A stretch of DNA of 19,781 nucleotides from Gemmatimonadota bacterium (GTDB lineage Bacteria > Gemmatimonadota > Gemmatimonadetes > Gemmatimonadales > GWC2-71-9): assembly GCA_003220975.1 (NCBI GenBank), contig QHTX01000084.1, forward strand, positions 3,052 through 22,832. Reading direction: 5' to 3'. Each line of letters begins with the position of its first letter. Within the stretch, counting starts at the first letter, position 1. This document shows positions 13,081 to 19,781 of this stretch, in pieces. A program made the translations under genes and the position numbers. The notes under the pieces were generated by a model. The model worked only from the letters and a program-made list of their open reading frames with translations, was not told the DNA's origin and made no database searches.

Positions 13081-15617
13081 GCGCCGAGCGGCTGGTGCCC
13101 GCCGTCCGCGACCTGATTCGCGCCGAGATCTCGTCGGCCCACGGGCGGGAGGTGTCCTTCGTGGCTCGCCCCGACGCGAACGGGCTGATCGTCGAGGCGC
13201 GGGTCGTCGCGCGGGGGACGGTGGACGCGGTGCTCGCGCTCCCCGGGATCGCGGTGCGCGGCGAGATGCTGCTCCACAACCATCCGAGCGGGGTGCTCGA
13301 GCCGTCGGGGGCCGATCTCGCCGTCGCCGCCCGGCTGCACGACGGCGGCGTCGGGTTCGCGATCGTGGACAACGCGGTCACCGACTGCTACGTGGTAGTC
13401 GAGTGCCCGCGCCCCCGGGCCACCGCGCGCATCGATCCCATCGACGTCGCGGCCCTGCTCGCCCCCAGCGGGCCGATCGCCCGCGCGCTCGGCAGCTTCG
13501 AAGACCGGCCCAGCCAGCGGGACATGGCTGCCTACGTCGCCGATCTCCTCAACGACGGCGGTGTGGGGTTGCTCGAGGCCGGGACCGGGGTGGGAAAGTC
13601 GTTCGCGTATCTCGTCCCGGCGCTGGTGTGGGCCCGCGAGAACGGCGAGCGGACCGTCGTCTCGACCAACACCATCAACCTGAAGGAACAGCTAGTCGGC
13701 AAGGACCTGCCGGTCCTCGCCCGCGCGCTGGGGACGGCCGAGCACTCCCCGACGTTCGCGCTCCTGAAGGGCTGGCGGAATTACGTCTGCCTGTCGCGCC
13801 TCGAGCAGGCGCGCGGGGCGGAGGGCTCGCTGTTCGAGGACGAGCGCCGGGCGGAGCTCGACGGGCTCGCGGCCTGGGCGGCGCGGACGAGCGACGGCTC
13901 GCTCGCCGACCTTCCGGACGAGCCGAGCGCCGAGCTGTGGGACGCGGTGGCGGCGGAGTCGGATCTCTGCACGCGACTCAAGTGCCCCCACTTCGAGCGT
14001 TGCTTCCTGTTTCAAGCGCGGCGCCGCGCGGCCGAGGCGGACGTGGTCGTCGTGAACCACCATCTGCTCGCGAGTGATCTCGCCGTGCGGATGGCGTCGG
14101 ACAACTGGCAGGAGGCCGCGGTGTTGCCACCCTACCGGCGGCTGGTGCTCGACGAGGCGCATCACCTGGAGGACGTGGCGGCGATGCATCTCGGCGCCCA
14201 GGTGAGCCGCCTCGGCGTGGACCGGCTGCTGTCGCGGCTCGAGAAGAACGGCCGCGGGCTGCTGCCGACGCTGCGCTCGCTGCTGTTCGGCCGGGACGAC
14301 CTGCTCTCCACGGCGAGCCGCGACCTGGTGCAGCAGAGCCTCGCGGACGCGCTCGGGGCCGCGCGGCGCGGGGCAGAGGAGGTGTTCGCGTTGCTGGCGC
14401 GCCGGCTCGAGGCCGAGCCGGGAGCGATGTCTCCGCCAGTGCTGCGGCTGCGCGACGACTTCGCGGCGGATCCAGTCTGGGCCGCCGGACTGGGCGTCGC
14501 GCTCGACAACCTACTGCTCGCGTTCTCGGGGTTGCGCGACGGCGTGGAGACCATCGCCGACCGGCTGGCGCTCGACGATCCCTCGGAGCGGCGCGCCCAG
14601 CTCCTGGGCGAACTGCGCGGCGTCGTGCGGCGGCTCGACGCGGTGGCCGCGGGGCTCACGGCGGCCCTGCGGCCGCCGCCGGGCGGGCCGCCGGCGGTGC
14701 GCTGGCTCGAGCGGCGCGGGCGCAAGGTCGCGAACCTGTCCCTCGCGGCCGTGCCGCTCGACCTCGCGCCGATTCTCAAGGACAACCTGTTCGATCGCGT
14801 CGAAACGGTCGTGCTCACGAGCGCCACGCTCGCGGCCGGCGGCGACTTCTCCTACCTGGAGGAGCGGCTGGGACTCGACCTGCCGCCCTCGCGCGTGAAG
14901 GTCCGCGAGATCCACGCCTCGCCCTTCGATTTTCCGTCGCAGTGCCTGTTCGGCATCCCCACCGACCTGCCCGAGCCGCGCGACGACGAGGCCGGCCACG
15001 ACCGCGCGGTGGCGCGTGCGCTGGTCGAGCTGGCGCACGCGTCCGACGGCGGCATGTTCGTGCTGTTCACGAGCCACGGGGCGCTGAAGCGCGCGGCCGA
15101 GGCGGTGCGCGACTCGATCAGCGGCCGCTGGCCGCTGTTCGTGCAGGGGGAAGGGCAGCGCGACCAGCTGCTGCGGCGCTTCCGCGAGGCGGGCTCCGGG
15201 ATCCTTTTGGGCACCGATTCGTTCTGGGAGGGTGTGGACGTCCCGGGCCGGGCGTTGCGGGTGCTCATCCTCGCGAAGCTGCCGTTCCGCGTGCCGGGCG
15301 AGCCGCTCACCGCGGCGCGGCTCGAGCGACTCGAGGCGCGCGGCCTGGACGGCTTCTCCCACTACCTCGTTCCCAACGCGGCGCTCAAGCTCAAGCAGGG
15401 CTTCGGCCGGCTGATCCGGAGCAAGAGCGACGCGGGGGCGGTGGTGCTGCTCGACCGGCGCGTCGTCACAAAACGCTACGGGGCGATGATGCTCGATGGC
15501 CTGCCCCGCGCGACGCGCGTGATCGGCCACTGGGGGGACGTCCGGGGAGCGTGCGAAGAGTTCTTTGCGCGGCATGGACTCGGAGCCGAGACGGTGGAGG
15601 GCGGGAGAGAGCGATAG
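13077..15617 (+). CDS. DinG/XPD-family iron-sulfur helicase with N-terminal JAB/RadC-like domain
   Basis: 846 aa from the GTG at 13077, overlapping the previous stop as GTGA. The frame is open much further upstream, but that part is shadow of the preceding gene. Residues 1-110 contain MLLHNHPSGVLEPSGADLAV (64-83), the H-x-H-P-S-G plus Asp80 metal motif of JAMM/RadC domains; Glu40 is a candidate for the JAMM glutamate. The helicase follows: a Q-motif-like DRPSQRDM (143-150), Walker A EAGTGVGKS (167-175), Cys238, Cys298, Cys303 and Cys309 as the 4Fe-4S ligands, DEAH at 359-362, VLTSATLAAGG, LGTDSFWEGVDVPG, and motif VI QGFGRLIRSKSDAG. DinG-type enzymes unwind DNA 5' to 3' and resolve R-loops or repair intermediates. 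The JAB domain may be a peptidase, a nuclease-like relic or a partner-binding module. Confidence 0.93.
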   Translation: MSAERLVPAVRDLIRAEISSAHGREVSFVARPDANGLIVEARVVARGTVDAVLALPGIAVRGEMLLHNHPSGVLEPSGADLAVAARLHDGGVGFAIVDNAVTDCYVVVECPRPRATARIDPIDVAALLAPSGPIARALGSFEDRPSQRDMAAYVADLLNDGGVGLLEAGTGVGKSFAYLVPALVWARENGERTVVSTNTINLKEQLVGKDLPVLARALGTAEHSPTFALLKGWRNYVCLSRLEQARGAEGSLFEDERRAELDGLAAWAARTSDGSLADLPDEPSAELWDAVAAESDLCTRLKCPHFERCFLFQARRRAAEADVVVVNHHLLASDLAVRMASDNWQEAAVLPPYRRLVLDEAHHLEDVAAMHLGAQVSRLGVDRLLSRLEKNGRGLLPTLRSLLFGRDDLLSTASRDLVQQSLADALGAARRGAEEVFALLARRLEAEPGAMSPPVLRLRDDFAADPVWAAGLGVALDNLLLAFSGLRDGVETIADRLALDDPSERRAQLLGELRGVVRRLDAVAAGLTAALRPPPGGPPAVRWLERRGRKVANLSLAAVPLDLAPILKDNLFDRVETVVLTSATLAAGGDFSYLEERLGLDLPPSRVKVREIHASPFDFPSQCLFGIPTDLPEPRDDEAGHDRAVARALVELAHASDGGMFVLFTSHGALKRAAEAVRDSISGRWPLFVQGEGQRDQLLRRFREAGSGILLGTDSFWEGVDVPGRALRVLILAKLPFRVPGEPLTAARLERLEARGLDGFSHYLVPNAALKLKQGFGRLIRSKSDAGAVVLLDRRVVTKRYGAMMLDGLPRATRVIGHWGDVRGACEEFFARHGLGAETVEGGRER

Positions 15618-15679
15618 AGGATACATTCCGCGTGGCGACAAAGCCGGCGCGTCGTGCGTAGACCCATACAGGTGATCCA

Positions 15680-16849
15680 GTGACCAGCTTCAGCAAGCGG
15701 TTGTCCGCGCTCCCGAGCTACCCCATGGCGGAGATCCCCGCCATCAAGCGGCGGCTCGTCGCGCAGGGCGTGGACGTCATCGACCTGGGGGCCGGGGACG
15801 CCGACTTTCCGCCGCCCGAGCTGGCGGTGGAGACGCTGGCGCGCGCCGCGCGCGACCCGGCGATGAGTCGCTACCCGTTCCAGCTCGGACTGCCGGCGTT
15901 CCGCGAGGCTGCCGCGGCTTACATGCAGCGACGCTTCGGCGCGCGCTTCGATCCCTTCACCGAGGTGCACCCGCTGATCGGCTCGAAGGAGGGGATCGCG
16001 CACCTCGCGACGGCGCTCGTCGATCGGGGTGACGTCGCGATCGTGCCCGAGCCGGGCTACGCCGTGTACGAGGGCGGCACCGTGCTGGCGGGCGGCGAGC
16101 CGTACCGCTACGCCCTCACGCCGCGCACCGCGTTCCTGCTCGAGCTCGAGGAGGTCCCGGCCGACGCGCGGCGCCGCGCGAAGCTCGTCTATCTCAACTA
16201 TCCCAACAACCCGACCGCCGCCGTGGCGACACGCGAGTACCTGGAGCGCACCGTGGCGTTCTGCCGGCGGCACGGCATCGTGATCGCCTACGACAACCCG
16301 TACTGCGAGATCACGTTCGACGACTATGTCGCGCCGAGCATCTTCGAGATCGCCGGCGCGCGGGAGGTCGCCGTCGAGTTTCATTCGCTCTCGAAGACGT
16401 TCTGCATGACCGGCTGGCGGCTCGGCTGGGCCGTCGGGCGGCCCGAGCTGATCGCGGCGCTGGCGCGCGTGAAGAACTACGTCGACACGGGCGCGTTCCT
16501 CGCAGTGCAGGCGGCGGGCGCGGCGGTGCTGTCGCAGGCCGAGTCCCTGGCGCGCGGCTACGTGGCGCGGTTCAAGGAGCGTCGCGACGCGATGCTGCCC
16601 GTGCTGCGGTCGCAAGGGTTCGAGCCCGAGACGCCGCAGGCCACGATGTACGTCTGGGTCCCGCTTCCCGAGGGCGTGCCGTCGGCCGCGTTTCAGCGAC
16701 GCGCGCTCGAGGACGCAGGGGTGGTGACGCTTCCCGGGAGCGCGTTCGGTGCCGGTGGGGAGGGATTCTTCCGCATCGCGCTGACGGTCGGCGCGCCGCG
16801 GCTGGTCGAGGCTGCGGAGCGGCTGGGAAAGGTGCTCGCCACTGTTTGA
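15680..16849 (+). CDS. Class I/II PLP-dependent aminotransferase, LL-diaminopimelate aminotransferase-like
   Basis: 389 aa from the GTG at 15680, with AGGTGAT about 8 bases upstream. It is a fold-type I PLP enzyme: YLNYPNNPTAAV (171-182), Asp205 in IAYDNPYCEITFDDY for the pyridine nitrogen, Lys239 in FHSLSKTFCMTGWRLGWAVG (234-253) as the Schiff-base lysine, and LIGSKEGIAHL (99-109) near the phosphate site. The YPFQLGLPAFREA and ITFDDYVAPS blocks are typical of the DapL/alanine-aminotransferase branch, so candidates are LL-diaminopimelate aminotransferase (lysine and peptidoglycan synthesis) or a broad AlaC-type enzyme. The exact substrate cannot be set from sequence reading. It begins 62 bp after the helicase, a gap with no strong promoter that I can recognise, and its stop lies within the open frame of the next gene. 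Confidence 0.9.
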   Translation: MTSFSKRLSALPSYPMAEIPAIKRRLVAQGVDVIDLGAGDADFPPPELAVETLARAARDPAMSRYPFQLGLPAFREAAAAYMQRRFGARFDPFTEVHPLIGSKEGIAHLATALVDRGDVAIVPEPGYAVYEGGTVLAGGEPYRYALTPRTAFLLELEEVPADARRRAKLVYLNYPNNPTAAVATREYLERTVAFCRRHGIVIAYDNPYCEITFDDYVAPSIFEIAGAREVAVEFHSLSKTFCMTGWRLGWAVGRPELIAALARVKNYVDTGAFLAVQAAGAAVLSQAESLARGYVARFKERRDAMLPVLRSQGFEPETPQATMYVWVPLPEGVPSAAFQRRALEDAGVVTLPGSAFGAGGEGFFRIALTVGAPRLVEAAERLGKVLATV

Positions 16850-16898
16850 GCTGCGGCGGTTCCCGGTCCGCCCCCCCGGGTGGCGCCTCACCCGCGGC

Positions 16899-17702
16899 GT
16901 GGCCGCGAGCGCGGCGCTGCACGTCGCGTTGATCGCGCTCGCGATCACCGGGTCGTGGCGCATCGATCGCCCGCAGGGCCTGATCACGATCATTCCGCCC
17001 AGCACCCCGCAGCTGCTCGAGCTGCCGCCGTACGGGGGCACGCGGCCCGGCAAGGGCCCGAGCGGCGGGATGGGCCGGCCGCTGCCGCAGGCGGCCGTGC
17101 CGGACACGACGCCGGCGGTGCCGGCGCCGGTCGGCAAGCCGGACACGACCCTCGCGGCGAGCCCCGTCGCCGTCGGCCCGCACATCGTGAATCCCCCCGA
17201 GGCAGGCGACGGCCGGTTGTGGGTGCTGCCGCGTCCCGGTCTCCCCGCCGAAGTCGCCGACGCGCTCTACGCCCCGCCGGAGCAGCGGGACACCGTGGTG
17301 GTGCGGCGACTGCGCGCCATGGTGGACTCGCTCAACGTAATGATCGATCAGGAACAGCGCGGGCGTCAAAAGCCCACCTGGACGACGGATGTGGCGGGCA
17401 AGGTATTCGGCATCGACTCGCAGTACATCCACGTGGCGGGGATCAAGATCCCGACGGCGGCGCTCGCGCTGCTGCCGATCAGCCTGCCGCAGGGGAACTA
17501 CGACGAGCAGCTGCGCGCGCGCCAGCTCGACGAGATGCGGCAGGACCTGATGCAGGCCGCGCGGCGCACCGAGACGCTGCAGCTGTTCAAGCAGTACGTG
17601 CGCGAGCTGCGTGCGCGCAAGCAGGCCGAGCGCGACGCGGAAAAGCGGGCGCGAGGGGATACGACCGGGGCGAAGGCGGATACCGCGAAGGTCGTCCCCT
17701 GA
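16899..17702 (+). CDS. Small TonB-N-terminus-like membrane protein of unknown function
   Basis: 267 aa from the GTG at 16899. The frame is open upstream to a CTG at 16842 that follows GGAAAGG and would add FELRRFPVRPPGWRLTRG, a plausible basic cytoplasmic tail overlapping the aminotransferase stop, so the start is unsure. Residues 4-17 (SAALHVALIALAIT) form a single transmembrane helix with the Ser-x3-His spacing seen in TonB energy transducers. A Pro/Gly-rich span (about 30-110) follows, then a mixed domain and a charged coiled-coil tail (QLFKQYVRELRARKQAERDA). There is no recognisable TonB C-terminal domain. It could be a divergent energy-transducer or a structural bitopic protein with its bulk in the periplasm. 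It converges on gltX. Confidence 0.7.
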   Translation: MAASAALHVALIALAITGSWRIDRPQGLITIIPPSTPQLLELPPYGGTRPGKGPSGGMGRPLPQAAVPDTTPAVPAPVGKPDTTLAASPVAVGPHIVNPPEAGDGRLWVLPRPGLPAEVADALYAPPEQRDTVVVRRLRAMVDSLNVMIDQEQRGRQKPTWTTDVAGKVFGIDSQYIHVAGIKIPTAALALLPISLPQGNYDEQLRARQLDEMRQDLMQAARRTETLQLFKQYVRELRARKQAERDAEKRARGDTTGAKADTAKVVP

Positions 17703-17710
17703 GAGGGGAC

Positions 17711-17774
17711 GCTCGGGCCTGGGATGCGCCCTTAGAGGGCGCACATCGCGCCGAGCCCGGGCTCTCAGCCCGGG
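17711..17774 (+). repeat. REP-like multi-hairpin element, copy 2; probable bidirectional terminator
   Basis: The hairpin at 17725-17743 (TGCGCCCTTAGAGGGCGCA, 8-bp stem) is enclosed by GCTCGG at 17711-17716 with CCGAGC at 17751-17756, and followed by CCCGGGCTCTCAGCCCGGG at 17756-17774 (8-bp stem). Arrangement, stem sequences and the trailing GGGATA match copy 1 at 9960-10050, which has one extra inner hairpin. It sits between two convergent genes, and the gltX stop (17765-17767) is inside the last hairpin. There is no U-run, so termination would be of a non-classical kind. Confidence 0.8.
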
Positions 17775-19063
17775 ATACTTCCCGAAATTGCGCTCTCCAA
17801 TCTCTTCAGCGCCGCCTCTTTCCCCACCACATACAACAGCTCGTTCACCGGCTCCGACACCGTGCCGCCCGTCAGGGCGATGCGGATTGGCTGGAAGACC
17901 TTGCCCGCCGCCACGCCGCGCTGCTCCGCCAGCCCGCGCAGGTGCTGCTCGAGCGTCTCCGGCGTCCAGTCGACTCTCCGGAGCACGGCGAGGCTCGCCT
18001 CGAGCGACGCCTTGTAGCCCGCCGGATCCTTGGCGATCTCTTTCGCGCCTTTCTCGTCGAGCTGCACGAACCTGGTATCGAGCCGGACGGCGACCTGCTT
18101 CGCCACGTCGAGCGTCGTGCGCGAGCGGGTCTTCACCGCGGCGATCGCCCGGAGCACGGCGTCCTTCCGCCCGTTCAGGCCCAGCTGTGCCAGCTGTGGT
18201 GCGACGAGCGGGTAGAGCTCCTCGGCCGACGTGGCGGAGAGATACTGCCCGTTCATCCACTCGAGCTTGGTCATGTCGAAGATGGCACTCTTCTGCTGGA
18301 TCCCGGCGAACGAGAAGAGCCGCACCATCTCCTCGCGCGTCATGATCTCGCGGTCGCCGCCGGGGCTCCAGCCGAGCAGCGCCAGAAAGTTGCGCATGGC
18401 GGCCGGGAGGATCCCCATGTGCTGGTAGTCGCCCACGGCCGTGGCGCCGTGGCGCTTGGAGAGCTTCTTCCCGTCGGGCCCGTTGATCATCGGGACGTGA
18501 CCGAACACCGGCAGCGCGGCGCCCCCCCCGAGCGCGCGGTACAGCGCGATCTGCTTGGGCGTGTTCGAGATGTGGTCGTCGCCGCGCAGCACATGCGTGA
18601 TCTGCATGTCGAGATCGTCCACGACCACCGCGAGGTTGTACAGCGGCGTGCGGTCGGACCGGAGGATCACGAAGTCCTTGATGTCGGCGCCCTGGAACGA
18701 GATCCGACCGTGGACCGCGTCGTCCCACGCGATCTCTCCGGGCGGGACGGTGAGCCGGATCGCTCCATCGTCCAGGTAGGCCTTTCCCTCGGCGAGCAGC
18801 TTGTCGGCTGTCTCTTGGTGGCGCTTGATGCGGGCCCCCTGGAACACGAGCGCCTCGTCCCAGTCGAGGCCCAGCCAGGTGAGGCCGTCGAGGATCACGC
18901 GGGTGTGCTCCTCGGACGAGCGTTCTTTGTCCGTGTCCTCGATCCGCAGCAGGAACTTGCCGCCCTCGTGGCGCGCGTACAGCCAGTTGAAGAGGGCGGT
19001 GCGGGCGCCGCCGACGTGGAGATAGCCTGTGGGGGACGGAGCGAAGCGGACGCGGATGGACAT
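17765..19063 (-). CDS. gltX: Glutamate-tRNA ligase, unusually compact
   Basis: 432 aa, ATG at 19061-19063, 11 bp downstream of tRNA-Ser on the same strand. It charges tRNA-Glu (and possibly tRNA-Gln in organisms using the amidotransferase route). Class I signatures are clear: FAPSPTGYLHVGGARTALFN (7-26) with HVGG as the HIGH motif, LLRIEDTD, YNLAVVVDDLDMQITHVLRG, and KKLSKRHG (199-206) as KMSKS. The protein is shorter than the usual 465-490. Between GKAY (93-96) and AIRLTVPP (101-108) only four residues remain, where bacterial enzymes normally carry about 40-45 residues including the Cys-x-Cys zinc-binding segment. The rest is colinear, including DDAVHGRISFQG and the helical anticodon domain. 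The gap is in frame and may be a natural deletion or an assembly collapse. Confidence 0.95.
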   Translation of the reverse strand: MSIRVRFAPSPTGYLHVGGARTALFNWLYARHEGGKFLLRIEDTDKERSSEEHTRVILDGLTWLGLDWDEALVFQGARIKRHQETADKLLAEGKAYLDDGAIRLTVPPGEIAWDDAVHGRISFQGADIKDFVILRSDRTPLYNLAVVVDDLDMQITHVLRGDDHISNTPKQIALYRALGGGAALPVFGHVPMINGPDGKKLSKRHGATAVGDYQHMGILPAAMRNFLALLGWSPGGDREIMTREEMVRLFSFAGIQQKSAIFDMTKLEWMNGQYLSATSAEELYPLVAPQLAQLGLNGRKDAVLRAIAAVKTRSRTTLDVAKQVAVRLDTRFVQLDEKGAKEIAKDPAGYKASLEASLAVLRRVDWTPETLEQHLRGLAEQRGVAAGKVFQPIRIALTGGTVSEPVNELLYVVGKEAALKRLESAISGSIPG

Positions 19064-19074
19064 GGGGTGAGGTA

Positions 19075-19165
19075 CGGAGAGGGGGGGATTCGAACCCCCG
19101 ATAGGGGTATTAGCCCCTATAACGGTTTAGCAAACCGCCGCCTTCAGCCACTCGGCCACCTCTCC
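19075..19165 (-). tRNA. tRNA-Ser(GCU)
   Basis: Read on the minus strand, the acceptor arms GGAGAGG (19165-19159) and CCTCTCC (ending at 19076, discriminator G at 19075) pair perfectly. The D arm contains TGGCCGAGTGGCTGAAGG, the anticodon loop is TTGCTAA with anticodon GCT, a long class II variable arm is built on TAGGGG/CCCCTA, and the T arm is GGGGGTTCGAATCCCCC. The 91-nt length and long variable arm are characteristic of serine. CCA is not encoded. It lies immediately upstream of gltX in the same orientation. Confidence 0.97.
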
Positions 19166-19275
19166 CACGAGAGCAGAACGTCGCAACTCACTTAGGCTTA
19201 CGCAACCCCCTACCAACTGCTCAACATGCGGGCGCCGAGTCGACTGGTGGCAAGAATGGTGGCACACCGTGTCCG

Positions 19276-19536
19276 CTAGCTTGTCTTGAGCCCCTGCCGG
19301 GTAGGCTCTGCCTGAGCGCTCGCTTCTCGATCGGCGATGCCCGACAGACTCGCAGCCACGCGCGCCGCGTCTGCCGCGAAATAATTCTCCGGCACGTGCT
19401 TCATGTAGCGCAATGCCATCACGGGGGTCGAGTGCCCAAGCAGCCGCTGGATGCGGACGATCGGAATGCCTGCCTGCGCGCAATGCACGCCGAAGGTATG
19501 CCGTGTGGACATCCAGCGTGTGTTCGGGGCGGCTCA
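19276..19536 (-). pseudogene. Tyrosine recombinase (phage-type integrase) C-terminal remnant
   Basis: The minus-strand frame ending at the TAG at 19276-19278 reads STRHTFGVHCAQAGIPIVRI then QRLLGHSTPVMALRYMKH. From the internal ATG at 19510-19512, Arg4 corresponds to the box II Arg, His27 in LLGHS to the box III His, and Tyr36 to the nucleophile of tyrosine recombinases. The box II His three residues before the Arg appears replaced by Met. An in-frame TGA at about 19534-19536 closes the frame; an adjacent frame upstream (about 19537-19610) reads GRLSDMLRGYVYCNGAGEPP, which could be the frameshifted preceding part. The N-terminal and first catalytic Arg regions are absent, so it is a relic of an integrated element. 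It lies 110 bp on the 5' side of tRNA-Ser; nothing else is visible between them. Confidence 0.6.
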
Positions 19537-19625
19537 CCCGCGCCGTTGCAGTAGACGTAACCGCGCAGCATGTCCGACAGCCGGCCCGCGAGGCGCCAGG
19601 TCATCACACGCGTGTTATGCCGCCG

Positions 19626-19781
19626 CTAGGGCCGTTGGCCAGCCGCCGTGTACTGCTCGGCGTGCATGAATCGGCGCAGCTCGGAGAACCGCACGGTCGC
19701 GTCGCTCCAAGACTTGTGGAACACCGACTGCGTGGCTGCCTCGAGTTCCCGTTGGAAAGTGCCCTCCGCGGCCGACGGTGC
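19626..19781 (-). CDS. C-terminal end of an unrecognised gene (runs off the right edge)
   Basis: The minus-strand frame from the window edge to the TAG at 19626-19628 gives 51 residues, including EGTFQRELEAATQSVFHKSW and RFSELRRFMHAEQYTAAGQR. The codon choice (G or C in most third positions) and absence of low-complexity shadow patterns make it a plausible real gene end. I recognise no family. Its position just upstream of the integrase remnant suggests it could be cargo of the same decayed element, or the neighbouring host gene. Confidence 0.4.
   Translation of the reverse strand, partial: APSAAEGTFQRELEAATQSVFHKSWSDATVRFSELRRFMHAEQYTAAGQRP

Noticed and set aside
11976..15617. A 1213-codon open frame reaching far upstream of the helicase
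   Set aside because: The part before 13077 overlaps the Tat GATase-like gene in another register and has no protein-like pattern; the GTG at 13077 gives the JAB domain start directly.
16572..18728. 718-codon minus-strand frame across the aminotransferase, TonB-like gene and gltX
   Set aside because: It overlaps three well-supported genes in wrong registers or strands and shows shadow composition.
19075..19165. tRNA-Ser as the attachment site of a mobile element inside this window
   Set aside because: No repeat of its 3' end is visible, and the space past the 3' end is filled by gltX; the integrase remnant is on the opposite side.

Overview
High-GC bacterial chromosome segment with tightly packed genes, many GTG starts and 4-base stop/start overlaps. 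Two DUF4159-type or envelope-type gene families, a Tat-exported protein of the kind often labelled 'asparagine synthetase B', and the general gene content suggest Gemmatimonadota or a close relative. That placement is an inference from family content, not from a marker gene.

Layout. Bases 1-2829 (minus strand) read pdxJ, then a 567-aa protein with several HPt-like helical units, then the 5' part of a YbhN/AglD2-like membrane protein that runs off the left edge. Diverging from pdxJ is a small lipoprotein (2877-3320), which converges on methylmalonyl-CoA epimerase (3359-3757, minus). From 3803 a plus-strand cluster runs: thioredoxin, an unrecognised protein whose 3' end collides out of frame with an rsmI lacking its N-terminus, then DUF4159 protein, large DUF4175-like coiled-coil membrane protein, TPR protein, Tat-exported GATase-like protein, and a DinG/XPD-type helicase with an N-terminal JAB/RadC-like domain. 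From rsmI to the helicase every junction overlaps, so these genes are probably translationally coupled. After a 62-bp gap come a PLP aminotransferase and a small TonB-N-terminus-like membrane protein. Convergent to these, on the minus strand, is tRNA-Ser(GCU) followed by a short gltX. The right end (19166-19781) holds the decayed C-terminal part of a tyrosine recombinase and the end of an unknown gene.

The most unusual signal is a set of palindromic elements. Two are inverted arrays of 8-base units lying inside the N-terminal codons of exported-protein genes (5975-6079 and 11812-11883), each a multiple of 3 long. Two others are REP-like multi-hairpin elements of the same architecture: one (9960-10050) lies across the start of the TPR gene, the other (17711-17774) lies between convergent genes and contains the gltX stop codon. 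Three of the four thus sit at successive gene starts in one envelope operon. The operon itself (DUF4159, DUF4175-like, TPR, Tat GATase-like) is the best candidate for a little-described system, probably cell-envelope maintenance, but nothing in the sequence proves its function.
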